Positions 8,104-17,261 of a DNA stretch of 64,000 bases are shown one piece after another (the stretch's first letter is position 1; each line of letters opens with the position of its first letter). The translations under genes and the position numbers were made by a program. The notes below the pieces were generated by a model. It was not told the origin of the DNA. It searched no databases and worked only from the letters and a program-made list of their open reading frames with translations. Source of the DNA: Candidatus Saccharimonadota bacterium. Its GTDB lineage: Bacteria > Patescibacteriota > Saccharimonadia > Saccharimonadales > Saccharimonadaceae. The stretch covers positions 1-64,000 of the forward strand of contig JAFRBR010000025.1 of assembly GCA_017404795.1 (NCBI GenBank). The letters are read 5' to 3'.

Positions 8104-9042
8104 ATGGATATCTACGACCTGATTAATGATTTTTTGGAGCATTTGGAGATTGAAGCGGGACGAAGCAAGCGGACTGTGGATAATTATCGGTTGTATCTAG
8201 AAAGATTCGTGGAGCTGTCTCTAGATATTTTGCGGAAAGACACGATGGGGCCAGAGGATATTACGAAAGAGTTACTGAGAAAATACCGGCTGAAATTAAA
8301 TCGATATGGCTCGGAGAATGGCGAAGAGGATTTGAAGGTGATTACTCAGGCGTATCATTTGATAGCGCTTCGGGGGTTTTTGAAGTATTTGGCGAGGCGA
8401 GATGTTAAATCGCTAGACCCATCGCTGGTGGATTTGCCACATGTGGTGCGCAAGCAAGTGACTTTTTTGCATTATGATGAGGTGGAAGATATGCTGGAGC
8501 AGATTGATTTGTCGACAGAGTCGGGGCTGAGAGATCGAGCGATTATTGAATTGCTATACTCGGGGGGACTACGGGTATCCGAGCTAACTGGACTGAATCG
8601 GGACTCAATTAACTTAGAGCGAAGGGAGTTTATGGTAAGAGGTAAAGGGTCCAAGGACCGGCCGATCTTTATTAGTCAATCGGCTGCGGATAGGGTGCGA
8701 GATTATCTAGATGCGAGGACTGATTCCCTGCCGGCACTGTTTTTGAATAACTCGCGAAATCTGCAGGCGGTGGATACTTCGGGAAATTACCGGCGGATGA
8801 CACCACGGAGCGTGGAGCGAATTGTGGAAAAATACGCGCGGTTAGCGGGAATTACCAAAAAAGTGACGCCGCATACTTTGCGTCATTCGTTTGCGACAGA
8901 TTTGTTGATGAATGGGGCGGATATTCGAGCGGTGCAGTCGATGCTGGGGCACGCGGATATTTCTACGACGCAGATTTATACGCACGTAACGGACGCACAC
9001 TTAAAAGAAATCCACGAAAAGTTCCATTCGGAGACGAAATAG
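8104..9042 (+). CDS. Xer-type tyrosine recombinase
   Basis: Likely the chromosome dimer resolvase acting with FtsK, which is encoded at 26-28 kb. The 312 residues comprise an N-terminal SAM-like core-binding domain and a C-terminal catalytic domain with Arg in YSGGLRVSEL (about residue 156), the box II HTLRHSFATDLL (about 257-268) and the tyrosine in TTQIYTH (about 292). The start at 8104 is preferred to the longer frame because of the TATAAT-N6-ATG promoter. I cannot tell XerC from XerD; many reduced genomes have only one. The stop codon is one base away from that of the convergent pilin-like gene. Confidence 0.88.
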   Translation: MDIYDLINDFLEHLEIEAGRSKRTVDNYRLYLERFVELSLDILRKDTMGPEDITKELLRKYRLKLNRYGSENGEEDLKVITQAYHLIALRGFLKYLARRDVKSLDPSLVDLPHVVRKQVTFLHYDEVEDMLEQIDLSTESGLRDRAIIELLYSGGLRVSELTGLNRDSINLERREFMVRGKGSKDRPIFISQSAADRVRDYLDARTDSLPALFLNNSRNLQAVDTSGNYRRMTPRSVERIVEKYARLAGITKKVTPHTLRHSFATDLLMNGADIRAVQSMLGHADISTTQIYTHVTDAHLKEIHEKFHSETK

Positions 9043-9043
9043 A

Positions 9044-9790
9044 CTAAATAGCGTCTGGGTTATGTAGGCGGATGACGGTAGAGATAGTAGAGGGCCGACT
9101 AGCATCAGCTCCGTACCAACAAGTACGAATATAAAAATCATAAAAAGCTGGCTCGCTGGTAGAATTGCCGGCGAGGGTAGTGGTATCGACGTCTTTGACG
9201 GCAATGGCATAGATGCCTTCGGCGCGGTAGAGGACGTCGCTAGACGAAGAAAGTAGTGATTGAGTATCGTTGTTGATTTGAGTTTGGGTGGTGCCATAGA
9301 TGAGGCGGGGATAAACGCTGGCCGGGGTGAGTCGATCACTACTCTGAGAAATGTAGACTGAATCAACATCGACACCTGATTTATTATTAATAAAATTACC
9401 TATCTGACGAGGATTGATGACAAAAGCGTGATCTTTGATATCGGTGTTGCTAAACACAGTTGAACAGTCGTCGGGGTGATATTCGAGCACTGCCTGTTGC
9501 CGTTCTTCTGACCAGGTGGTCATATCGATAGAATTTTCGACGATTTTTTGACGCCAGAGTTGATAAAATTTGTTGTCCTCGGTGGAGTTTTTGTTGGTGG
9601 AATAAGAGGTCTGGATGAAACGAATGGCTTCGGCTTGGGTGTCAATTTCCTCACGTGTGAGAGTGGTTTCGAGGGCGGTCTGAGCGCCAGCGGTGCCACT
9701 ACTCATTACAGCGGCAATGGCTACGGCAATCATGGAAAAAATCCCGACCGCTAGAGTTACTTCGATTAAAGTGTCACCCTTTTTTACCAT
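9044..9790 (-). CDS. type IV pilin-like protein (large minor pilin or pseudopilin)
   Basis: Begins MVKKGDTLIEVTLAVGIFSM: a prepilin peptidase site after Gly-5, Glu at mature position 5, then a hydrophobic helix, as in class III signal peptides. The +1 residue is Asp, where Phe or Met is usual. The globular part of about 215 residues is rich in Ser/Thr/Asp and not recognisable beyond the N-terminus. The start follows the TATAAT-N6-ATG rule. Adjacent pilD supports processing as a pilin; its size suggests a minor or tip pilin, which is an inference. Confidence 0.78.
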   Translation of the reverse strand: MVKKGDTLIEVTLAVGIFSMIAVAIAAVMSSGTAGAQTALETTLTREEIDTQAEAIRFIQTSYSTNKNSTEDNKFYQLWRQKIVENSIDMTTWSEERQQAVLEYHPDDCSTVFSNTDIKDHAFVINPRQIGNFINNKSGVDVDSVYISQSSDRLTPASVYPRLIYGTTQTQINNDTQSLLSSSSDVLYRAEGIYAIAVKDVDTTTLAGNSTSEPAFYDFYIRTCWYGADASRPSTISTVIRLHNPDAI

Positions 9791-9796
9791 AAGTTT

Positions 9797-9802
9797 ATTA
9801 TA
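9797..9802 (-). promoter_or_regulatory. -10 box of the large pilin-like gene
   Basis: TATGTTATAAT, six bases before the ATG at 9790; it lies inside the end of pilD. Confidence 0.7.
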
Positions 9803-10601
9803 ACATACTTTGGAAAAAATCAGCAAAGACGAGAGTAATAACAAAAGCAATAACTAGAAAGGGGCCAAGATAAATGCGGTGTTGTTTTTTGATGAAAAAG
9901 GCGGGAGCCATGACGAGACAGGCGAGAAGATTAGCGAGAAAAAGAGTGATGAGGGCTAGCCAAGGATCGCCTAGGGCGATGCCAATGGCAGTAGCGAGTA
10001 GCCAATCGCCGTCACCGACCCATTTGCCGTGAGAAACTAGGTAGAGCAAGAGGTAGAGTCCGCCTAAAATTAGGACGGAAAGAATCGGCTGGTAGATTAA
10101 TTCGGGAGTGAAACCAGAAGTGATAAGAATAGCGGCGTGATTAAGGGATAAGACTAGAGCAGCGAGAATAATGGATAAGATTAGAAACTTGGTAGGAAGT
10201 TCGCCGTAGAGGCCATCATAGATGGCTAAGAAGGCTAGGCTGGTAGCTAGAAGAAGAGTGGCAATAAAAATGGTCCAAGTGAGGGGAGTGGCCGTGTAAA
10301 TATCGATAGTGGTACCGAGAGCGAGGAAGCCGAGGGCAAGAGAGAGTTCGGAGATAATTTCGGCGAAACCGATTCGGCTGTGGCACTTGCGACATTTACC
10401 GCGGAGAAAGAGCCAAGAAATGATTGGGAGATTGTCGTACCATTTGAGTTGGTAATGGCAATGAAAGCAGACCGAGCGAGAACTGAGTTTTTTGCTTCCC
10501 TTGTGGGTAGCTTTGAAATGCAGGCGCCGAGCTTGACAACACAAAAAAGAACCGAAACAGGCGCCCAGGACGAACAAAAGAATTAAAAACGCAACTTCCA
10601 T
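9798..10601 (-). CDS. pilD: prepilin peptidase / methyltransferase
   Basis: Membrane aspartyl peptidase that cleaves pilin leaders and methylates the new N-terminus. The 267 residues start with a transmembrane helix and the conserved GACFGSFL, followed by a zinc-type region CFHCHYQLKWYDNLPIISW with two CxxC pairs (CFHC and CRKC), then six or more further membrane helices. A catalytic Asp lies in YDGLYGELP and another in GDGDWLLATAIG. It sits among pilin genes on both strands. A TAAAAT box is six bases before the ATG. Confidence 0.93.
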   Translation of the reverse strand: MEVAFLILLFVLGACFGSFLCCQARRLHFKATHKGSKKLSSRSVCFHCHYQLKWYDNLPIISWLFLRGKCRKCHSRIGFAEIISELSLALGFLALGTTIDIYTATPLTWTIFIATLLLATSLAFLAIYDGLYGELPTKFLILSIILAALVLSLNHAAILITSGFTPELIYQPILSVLILGGLYLLLYLVSHGKWVGDGDWLLATAIGIALGDPWLALITLFLANLLACLVMAPAFFIKKQHRIYLGPFLVIAFVITLVFADFFQSML

Positions 10602-10625
10602 ATTGTTATTTTAGCATAAATAGAT

Positions 10626-10631
10626 TATAAT
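10626..10631 (+). promoter_or_regulatory. -10 box of pilin gene at 10.6 kb
   Basis: TATAAT, six bases before the ATG at 10638; divergent from the pilD promoter. Confidence 0.75.
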
Positions 10632-10637
10632 AAGGAT

Positions 10638-11240
10638 ATGAAAAAGGGTGATTTTAGTTCTAGCAAACGGGGTTTTACAATTATTGAAGTGACGCTGGTG
10701 ATTGCGATTGCGGGTCTCATCTTTCTGATGGTGTTTGTGGCCTTGCCGGGGCTCCGGTCCTCACAAAGAGATGCAGAGAGGCGGGAGGATATAACTATGT
10801 TTTTGGAAAATGTAAAAAGCTATCAGACAAACAACCGCGGGGCTTTGCCGGGGTCAGATGAGAATACTAAATTGGATAATGGAAATGTGGTCACAGTAAC
10901 AATTAGCAACGCTACATCGGCGACGAAGGATACGACTTGGGCAGGATTTTACAAAAAATATTTGGGGGATAAATTTATGGATCCGGATGGAAGTAATTAT
11001 ACTTTGAAAGTTGTGCGTTGTGGAACTGATACACCAGATGCCGAATGCGCTAATGATAGTACCACAGGAGCAAGAGAGCTAGGAAAGATATATAATACGA
11101 CTTTTCCAAATGATTATAAAATGTATGTAGTGACTCAAGCAAGTTGCTCAGGAGATAGGGCAGTACGGACCTCGAATCCGCGCAAGCTAGCGGTGCTATA
11201 TAAGCTAGAGGGGGCGGGAATTTACTGCGCGAATATATAA
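10638..11240 (+). CDS. type IV pilin
   Basis: A 200-residue prepilin. After a short basic leader the site RGFTIIEVTLV gives cleavage after Gly-12 with Phe +1 and Glu +5, followed by the long hydrophobic helix IAIAGLIFLMVFVALPGL. The globular domain holds a few cysteines and ends KLAVLYKLEGAGIYCANI. The first 60 residues and the C-terminal motif (LEGAG.YC) match the convergent pilin at 11298-11954, so the two are paralogues. It is probably a major or alternative pilin subunit. Confidence 0.88.
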   Translation: MKKGDFSSSKRGFTIIEVTLVIAIAGLIFLMVFVALPGLRSSQRDAERREDITMFLENVKSYQTNNRGALPGSDENTKLDNGNVVTVTISNATSATKDTTWAGFYKKYLGDKFMDPDGSNYTLKVVRCGTDTPDAECANDSTTGARELGKIYNTTFPNDYKMYVVTQASCSGDRAVRTSNPRKLAVLYKLEGAGIYCANI

Positions 11241-11251
11241 AAGTAAATACA

Positions 11252-11284
11252 TAAAAATCCCCCCTTTTGAAGGGGGGATTTTTG
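11252..11284. terminator. bidirectional terminator between two pilin genes
   Basis: Hairpin AAAAATCCCCCCTT...AAGGGGGGATTTTT between two convergent pilin genes, with A/T runs on both sides. Confidence 0.85.
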
Positions 11285-11297
11285 GTTTTGGTTAATT

Positions 11298-11954
11298 CTA
11301 CTGATCGTCGATACAGTAGGTACCGGCGCCCTCCAAGCGATAAAGAATCGCGAAGTGGCGCTTCGTCGAAGGAGCCGCAGCGTCACCGATACAACGGGCA
11401 CCTGGGACAATGTAGATTGTATACGAATCGAAGGCGTTCCCGTTATCATAATCCCTAATCGTGTAGGTCTGTGTGCCATCGATAGTTTCGCCGGTAGTGA
11501 GCTGGCTATTTCCGTTATGTGCGTTGTCAGCGTCAGCGCCATTAGACCAGTTCGGCGTAATGACTAGGCTATATGGTACGCCATTCGGATCTTCAAAGTT
11601 GTTAGCCTTACCATCGTTATCCGAAGAACCAGAGTTCATATAATCGCGGATAAATTGACAGGCTACGTTGTTACCACAGCCAGTGCCGAATGTACCATTG
11701 GACGGAGCTTGCCAAACAGACGCCGCGCTGACATCCGGCAAGTTGCTGGACTGGTTGCTGTGGTTAGTCTGATACTGCACTAGTGAGGTATCGACACGGG
11801 ACATGTCGTTACGACGTTGAGTATCACGCTGGGAGCGCTGGAGCGCCGGGAGAGCTACGAAGACCATGAGGAAGATTAAACCCGCAATAGCAAGCACGAG
11901 AACGACCTCGATGATCGTGAAGCCTTGTTTAGAGTTGATATTTTCTTTTGCCAT
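11298..11954 (-). CDS. type IV pilin
   Basis: A 218-residue prepilin with leader MAKENINSKQG and the site QGFTIIEVVLV, then the same helix as the 10.6-kb pilin. The globular domain is Asn/Ser/Thr-rich and ends FAILYRLEGAGTYCIDDQ. The start at 11954 is chosen because AAAGGA lies about seven bases upstream; the longer frame would add an unlikely hydrophobic extension overlapping pilC. It is the last gene of the pilM-to-pilC run, making it the likely major pilin of that operon. Confidence 0.88.
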   Translation of the reverse strand: MAKENINSKQGFTIIEVVLVLAIAGLIFLMVFVALPALQRSQRDTQRRNDMSRVDTSLVQYQTNHSNQSSNLPDVSAASVWQAPSNGTFGTGCGNNVACQFIRDYMNSGSSDNDGKANNFEDPNGVPYSLVITPNWSNGADADNAHNGNSQLTTGETIDGTQTYTIRDYDNGNAFDSYTIYIVPGARCIGDAAAPSTKRHFAILYRLEGAGTYCIDDQ

Positions 11955-12024
11955 AAATAAATCCTTTCTAGATTTTATTCTTATGCTTATAATACCTGAA
12001 AACAAAATAAAAATCAAGAGTTTT

Positions 12025-13230
12025 TTAAGTGGCAACTGAATTAACGAGAGAGTAAATTGGGAGAAGGGTACCACCAATGACGATTCCGATAAGACCGGCC
12101 ATGATAACCATAAGAATAGGCTCGATCATGGTGGAAATAGCGTTAATTTGCTCGTCAAGCTCGTTTTCGTAAACTTGGGCGGCTTTGCCAAGCATTTCGT
12201 CGATTTTGCCGGATTCTTCACCAATGGAAGCCATCTGAGGGACAAGTGGCAACATATATTCCCTGTCCTTCAGAGATTCGGAGAGAGGTTTGCCACCCTT
12301 GATGATTTCGAGGGATTTGGAATATTCTTCTTCGATGACTACATTGCTGGTGGCTTCGATGGCGATTTTGATGGAGTCGAGCATCGGGACGCCGGTAGCC
12401 AGCATCATTTCGGCGGTGCGAGCAAAGCGCGAGACATAGAGTTTGCGGAAAAGACCACCAAAGATGGGGACATGGATTTTGAAGCCATCGGCAATTTTGC
12501 GACCGACAGGGGTTTTCTTGACGGCATACCAAATGGCAGCAGCGATGACAATAATGATAAGAAGAACTAGCCACCAGAAAGCACCAAAGAAATCAGAAAT
12601 ATTGACTAGGAACTGAGTGAGACCTGGGAGTTCTTCGCCCATATCTTCGTAAAGATCTTTAACCTGAGGAACAACCATAATCATCATGAAAGCTAGCACG
12701 GCGATGATTACTACTAAGATAATAGCAGGATAGACAAGCGCGCCTTTGATTTTGCTCATCATGGCGGCGTCTTTTTCTTCTTGATCGGCGAGGCGCTTCA
12801 GGGCGAGATCTAGAGTACCAGAAGTTTCACCGGCCTTAATCAGCGCTAGATAGACACCATTGAAAATGTCGGGGTATTGAGCGAATGAATCGTAGAGAGT
12901 CTTACCGGCTTCAACGTTGGCTAGGATTTCTTCAACAATGGCTTTCATGGCTTTGGCTTGAGTCTGTTCGGCTACAGTGCGAAGCGAAGTAGCAAGAGGT
13001 AGGCCGGCACCGATAAGAGTAGAAAGCTGGCGGGTAAACATAATGCGGTCTTTGCCGGTGACATGACCTTTGCCGCCGAATAATCCTGTGCCCTCCTCGG
13101 TGACGGACTGAGGAATATAGCCTTGTTCGATCAGTAAGTGGCCAGCAATTTGTTCGTTTTCGGCTTGGATGTTGCCTTTGACGATTTTGCCAGTTTCTTT
13201 TTCTTTGGCTTTGTAGTTAAAACGACGCAT
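12025..13230 (-). CDS. pilC: type IV pilus inner-membrane platform protein
   Basis: A 401-residue GspF/PilC protein. It begins with the usual FNYKAKEKETGKIVKGNIQA, followed by two T2SSF repeats (about residues 65-190 and 270-395) and three membrane segments, including LVYPAIILVVIIAVLAFMM. It couples the PilB and PilT motors to the growing pilus. Three bases separate it from pilT upstream; the major pilin gene follows. Confidence 0.94.
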   Translation of the reverse strand: MRRFNYKAKEKETGKIVKGNIQAENEQIAGHLLIEQGYIPQSVTEEGTGLFGGKGHVTGKDRIMFTRQLSTLIGAGLPLATSLRTVAEQTQAKAMKAIVEEILANVEAGKTLYDSFAQYPDIFNGVYLALIKAGETSGTLDLALKRLADQEEKDAAMMSKIKGALVYPAIILVVIIAVLAFMMIMVVPQVKDLYEDMGEELPGLTQFLVNISDFFGAFWWLVLLIIIVIAAAIWYAVKKTPVGRKIADGFKIHVPIFGGLFRKLYVSRFARTAEMMLATGVPMLDSIKIAIEATSNVVIEEEYSKSLEIIKGGKPLSESLKDREYMLPLVPQMASIGEESGKIDEMLGKAAQVYENELDEQINAISTMIEPILMVIMAGLIGIVIGGTLLPIYSLVNSVAT

Positions 13231-13233
13231 GGT

Positions 13234-14319
13234 TTAGCCCCTAACTAGCCTGTTTAGTTCGTTAATATCTACGGCATATTCTTGAGCGGCCTCGTAGGTA
13301 ATGACGCCAGTTTGGATGAGTTTGGCGAGAGTGCGATCCATAGTCTGCATGCCTTGATCAGCGCCGGTCTGGATAGCGGTGTCAATCTGATGGGTCTTGC
13401 CTTCACGAATGAGAGAACGGATGGCAGAATTAGTGATCATGATTTCGGCGGCAACAACACGCCCACCACCGATAGCAGGGACTAGACGCTGAGCACAAAT
13501 GGCCATTAACATATTGGCCAGTTGGGTACGCACTTGAGGTTGCTGATGAGATGGGAAGACGTCTACCATCCGGTCGATAGACTGAGCAGCAGAATTGGTG
13601 TGAAGAGTGGCAAAAACTAAGTGACCAGTTTCGGCGATGGTGATGGCGGCTTGGATGGTTTCGAGGTCGCGCATCTCGCCAATTAGGACTACGTCGGGGT
13701 CTTCACGGAGGACGCTGCGCAAGGCGGCGGCAAAACTAAAAGTATCGTAGTGGACTTCGCGCTGGGCGATGACGGAACGCTGGGATTTATGAGTAAACTC
13801 AATAGGGTCCTCAATGGTGATAATATGGGTAGATTTTTCGCGATTGATCTTGTCAACAAGGGCGGCGAGGGTGGTAGATTTACCAGAGCCAGTAGGACCT
13901 GTGACTAGAACAAGCCCGCGAGGAAAATTGGCAAAAGATTCGACGACGGCAGGCATGCCGAGGTCATTGATACTGCGGATTTGGTTGGGGATAAGCCGAA
14001 AGGCGGCAGCGAGTTTGCCTCGCTCATGAAAAGCATTGACCCGGAAACGAGCGATGTCACCAAAAGCAAAGGAATAGTCGAACTCTTTGTCCTTGATGAG
14101 AATTTTTTGTTGTTCTTCGTCTAATGTAGCAAAAATAAGGTTGCGGATAGTGTCGTCGTTTAGACTAGCGATACCAGCGATAGGGGTAAGAACGCCGTCG
14201 ACGCGTAAAATGGGAGGGAGACCATACTGAAGGTGAAGGTCCGAAGCATTACGACGAATACATTCTTCGAGTAGATTTTCGATTTTTGGTGTAGTTAAAG
14301 TTTGCCCACTATTTTCCAT
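13234..14319 (-). CDS. pilT: pilus retraction ATPase
   Basis: Hexameric ATPase for pilus disassembly and twitching. The roughly 361 residues carry the PilT N-terminus (ECIRRNASDLHLQYG), Walker A GPTGSGKST, the Asp box, Walker B (DPDVVLIGEMRDLET), a His box, and the C-terminal AIRSLIREGKTHQ motif typical of PilT rather than PilB. A TATAAT box is six bases before the ATG at 14319, so pilT and pilC can be transcribed apart from pilB. Presence of a retraction motor suggests real twitching or DNA-uptake pili. Confidence 0.94.
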   Translation of the reverse strand: MENSGQTLTTPKIENLLEECIRRNASDLHLQYGLPPILRVDGVLTPIAGIASLNDDTIRNLIFATLDEEQQKILIKDKEFDYSFAFGDIARFRVNAFHERGKLAAAFRLIPNQIRSINDLGMPAVVESFANFPRGLVLVTGPTGSGKSTTLAALVDKINREKSTHIITIEDPIEFTHKSQRSVIAQREVHYDTFSFAAALRSVLREDPDVVLIGEMRDLETIQAAITIAETGHLVFATLHTNSAAQSIDRMVDVFPSHQQPQVRTQLANMLMAICAQRLVPAIGGGRVVAAEIMITNSAIRSLIREGKTHQIDTAIQTGADQGMQTMDRTLAKLIQTGVITYEAAQEYAVDINELNRLVRG

Positions 14320-14325
14320 AATATT

Positions 14326-14331
14326 ATTATA
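14326..14331 (-). promoter_or_regulatory. -10 box of pilT
   Basis: TATAAT, six bases before the ATG at 14319, in the 20-base gap after pilB. Confidence 0.65.
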
Positions 14332-14339
14332 CCACAAGC

Positions 14340-16097
14340 TTAAGACAAATCACTAGCTACGCGGTTGACCTCCTCTAATGTTGTTATGCCAGATAAAACT
14401 TTCAAAATACCGTCTTGGCGCATGGTGACGGTACCTTTGGACTTAGCTAAGCGCATAATCTCGTTGGCGGTAGCGTGAGAAATAATCATTTTCTGGATGT
14501 CTTCATCGACGTCGATGGCTTCATAGAGACCGGCACGGCCAGAATAACCGCCGGGGGTTTCTTTGGCGTCCATGCCTTTAGCCAACATATAAAATTCGTC
14601 GTTTTTGACTGGTAAGCCTGGATAACCTAAATCTTCGCTAATGCTTGCAACATCTTCTTTGGTGGTTGGTAGAAGGTTGCCGACAATTTCATTGATACTT
14701 TTGGTTTCAATCTCGGAAGATTTATACATTTCTTTTTTCTCGGTAACACGGCGGACCAAGCGCTGGCCAATGACGACATTAAGAACAGAGGCTAGGAGGA
14801 AAGGCTCGACGCCCATATCCAAGAGACGGGGCAAAATACCAGCGGCAGAGTTGGTATGGAGCGTGCTAAAGACTAGGTGGCCGGTAAGTGCAGCCTGAAC
14901 GGCAAGACCGGCGGTTTCGGAATCGCGAATCTCGCCGACCATAACAACATCTGGGTCTTGACGCAAGATGGAACGGAGGCCCGATGCAAAAGTAAGGCCA
15001 GCGTCGACATTAACTTGAATTTGGTTGATGCCATCCATTTTATACTCGACTGGATCTTCTAGAGTGACAATGTTGATGGCCTCGGATTTGATTTGTTGGA
15101 TTAAGGCGTAGAGAGTGGTGGATTTACCAGAACCAGTAGGACCGGAAGTTAAAATCATGCCATTGGGACGTTTAATTCCCTCTAAGACCGAGTGTAGAGC
15201 ATGGCCGGTCATACCCATTTTTTCGATTTCCATGGAGACGCCGGTCTTGTCCAACAGACGAATAACGACCTGTTCGCCCCAAGTGACAGGAGCGATAGCA
15301 ATACGCAGATCGATCTCTTGGCCATCAACCAAGACGGTAAATTGGCCGTCCTGAGGCGTGCGGTGTTCGTCAATTTTGAGGTTGGCGAGAATTTTGACCC
15401 GGGAAACCAGAGCGGGGGCAACGGCTTTGGGGAGCTCCATAATCCTGCGTAAGACGCCGTCAATACGGCAGCGAATGATTAAAGCGTTTTCTAAAGGCTC
15501 GATGTGAATATCGGAGGCTTTGGTCTTGGCGGCGTAGCTCAAGATAGAAGTAAGAGCCTTGGAAATGGGTGAGTCCTCGACGATAGTTTTGACATCAGGG
15601 TTAGTAGAAGTGGCTTCATCGGTCTCCCTAACAGCTTCTTTGACGCCAGAGAAATCGCCGTGGTATTGATCGAGCATTTCGCGGATACCGCGCTCAGATG
15701 ACATCCAAACCCGAATGGGCTGATTGATGAGATTGGATAGATAGTCGGTGGCTTGGACATTAGTAACATCGACCATGGCGACATTGAGCATGCCGTCTTT
15801 TTCGCCGAGAGGGATGGCAAGAACTCGCTCGGAGGCTTCGGCAGGAATCTTGGCGAGAATATCTTGGTCGATGGTAATATTCTTGAGCTCGACATAGGGG
15901 ACACCAATAATGGCGGCGGTGGCCCGAGCTACCATGTCATCACTGATGAGTTTGTGATTTTTGAGTTCAGTAAGGGTGGATTTGCCCTCAAGCTCGGCTT
16001 GTTGACGGATATTGGTGACTAAATTACGATCAGCTAGACCTTCGTTTAACAGGAGGTCGGTAATTCTAGCCTCAGCATCTTTAGTCAGTAAAGCCAT
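14340..16097 (-). CDS. pilB: pilus extension ATPase
   Basis: A 585-residue GspE/PilB ATPase: an N-terminal T2SSE_N (MshEN-like) domain, then the motor domain with Walker A SGPTGSGKST, Asp box EDPVEYKMDGINQIQV, Walker B DPDVVMVGEIRDSET and the His box GHLVFSTLHTN. The C-terminal zinc-binding CxxC pairs usual in PilB are absent, replaced by a charged insert. It drives pilin polymerisation from the membrane platform. The ATG overlaps the stop codon of the upstream small gene. Confidence 0.94.
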   Translation of the reverse strand: MALLTKDAEARITDLLLNEGLADRNLVTNIRQQAELEGKSTLTELKNHKLISDDMVARATAAIIGVPYVELKNITIDQDILAKIPAEASERVLAIPLGEKDGMLNVAMVDVTNVQATDYLSNLINQPIRVWMSSERGIREMLDQYHGDFSGVKEAVRETDEATSTNPDVKTIVEDSPISKALTSILSYAAKTKASDIHIEPLENALIIRCRIDGVLRRIMELPKAVAPALVSRVKILANLKIDEHRTPQDGQFTVLVDGQEIDLRIAIAPVTWGEQVVIRLLDKTGVSMEIEKMGMTGHALHSVLEGIKRPNGMILTSGPTGSGKSTTLYALIQQIKSEAINIVTLEDPVEYKMDGINQIQVNVDAGLTFASGLRSILRQDPDVVMVGEIRDSETAGLAVQAALTGHLVFSTLHTNSAAGILPRLLDMGVEPFLLASVLNVVIGQRLVRRVTEKKEMYKSSEIETKSINEIVGNLLPTTKEDVASISEDLGYPGLPVKNDEFYMLAKGMDAKETPGGYSGRAGLYEAIDVDEDIQKMIISHATANEIMRLAKSKGTVTMRQDGILKVLSGITTLEEVNRVASDLS

Positions 16098-16390
16098 TAT
16101 TCATCCCCCTGAGTTTCGAGGTCGATGATGTCTTCTTCGGTGACCTGTTCAATACACTCACCGCTAGCGTCGTATTCAGCGCAATCACCGACATAAACCT
16201 CTACGGTGGGATTGAGGGCTTTGTAATTAAAAATTTCGGGGTTAGGGTCGGCTAACTCAGTGCTGATGGTAGAATCGACAGTCTTGACAGTAACTTCTTC
16301 GATTTCGCCGATGAAAATATTGGTAATGAAAAAGGCGATTAAAATGCCGACGATAGCGGAGCCGATGGCAGTGGCAAGTTCGGTTTTCAT
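16097..16390 (-). CDS. small single-pass membrane protein in pilus operon
   Basis: A 97-residue protein with one membrane helix (about residues 7-28, AIGSAIVGILIAFFITNIFIG) and an acidic external tail containing two cysteines (GDCAEYDASGECIEQ). I do not recognise the family. Its position between a PilO-like gene and pilB, with one-base overlaps or gaps, suggests a pilus-assembly role, possibly in the PilN/PilO/PilP alignment complex. Confidence 0.75.
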   Translation of the reverse strand: MKTELATAIGSAIVGILIAFFITNIFIGEIEEVTVKTVDSTISTELADPNPEIFNYKALNPTVEVYVGDCAEYDASGECIEQVTEEDIIDLETQGDE

Positions 16391-17260
16391 TTAATCTTTA
16401 CCTCCTGGAGTTATAGTTGTAGTAGATTCGGTGATAGTAGATTCGTTGACATAGTAAGCGGTAGCGTGAAATTGGAGATTGAGAGTATCGCTACCACCCC
16501 ATTCAATGATAGCACTGTTGATGTCGAACTCGCGAATAGAGCGTTCGATGTTGTTTAAAACGTTCAGAGTAGTGCTGGAATTAGCCTCAATCACAGAGCT
16601 AACGGAGATTTCGTTGAGGTTTTCAGCAAGCTTGGAAACTTCAGTTGAGCCGCTAGGGCTGATGGATTCTGGGACCCAATTAGAGTCGTTGTAGAGTTTA
16701 TTGAGGCTAGCCAAGAGAGCCTCTTCGTTCTTGAAGGCGGGAAGAGCGTCTGGGATGACACGCAGGGCTGAACAACTTTTGATTAGATTGCTAGCAGCTT
16801 GAAGCTGTTCGGAACCTCTGGCGTTGGAATAATTTTCCATTAAATCTTTATAAGTGTGGGTCTTGCCGTTGGCATCAGTACAGCCAGAATTACCCTCTTT
16901 GGGGACGGAGTTCAAGGCGTCGTTGGCGGCTAGGTTTTCGAGAATGTTGGCGCGAAGAGTGCCGGGAATTTGAGAAACTTCAATGCTGTCTGGATCACAT
17001 CTGTCTAATTCGCTGTCCGAATAAACTGCTCCATTGGGCTTGGTGCAAACACCAGCGGTTTCGATGATGTTGGAATAAGCAACGATGGATTCGTCTTCGG
17101 CCATGATGACTTTGGCGTTGAAAGAAATTTGCTGAGCAAAGTGAGAGATAAGAGCAATGGCTACACCTAAAACAAGTGAGGCGCCCAAAACTGCTAAAAT
17201 CATGTGCTCTTGAGCTTCGGAAATTTTAATACGTTTGCTGATAGCGACTTCTTTGGCCAT
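16391..17260 (-). CDS. PilO-like membrane protein of the pilus operon
   Basis: A 289-residue protein with a short cytoplasmic start, one membrane helix (about residues 20-45) and an external domain. Topology, size and position directly after the PilN-like gene match PilO, but I see no diagnostic motif, so this is a positional inference. The external part has several cysteines (CTKPNG, RCDPDS, GCTDANG, SCSALRV) unusual for PilO and perhaps disulfide-linked. Confidence 0.65.
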   Translation of the reverse strand: MAKEVAISKRIKISEAQEHMILAVLGASLVLGVAIALISHFAQQISFNAKVIMAEDESIVAYSNIIETAGVCTKPNGAVYSDSELDRCDPDSIEVSQIPGTLRANILENLAANDALNSVPKEGNSGCTDANGKTHTYKDLMENYSNARGSEQLQAASNLIKSCSALRVIPDALPAFKNEEALLASLNKLYNDSNWVPESISPSGSTEVSKLAENLNEISVSSVIEANSSTTLNVLNNIERSIREFDINSAIIEWGGSDTLNLQFHATAYYVNESTITESTTTITPGGKD

Positions 17261-17261
17261 A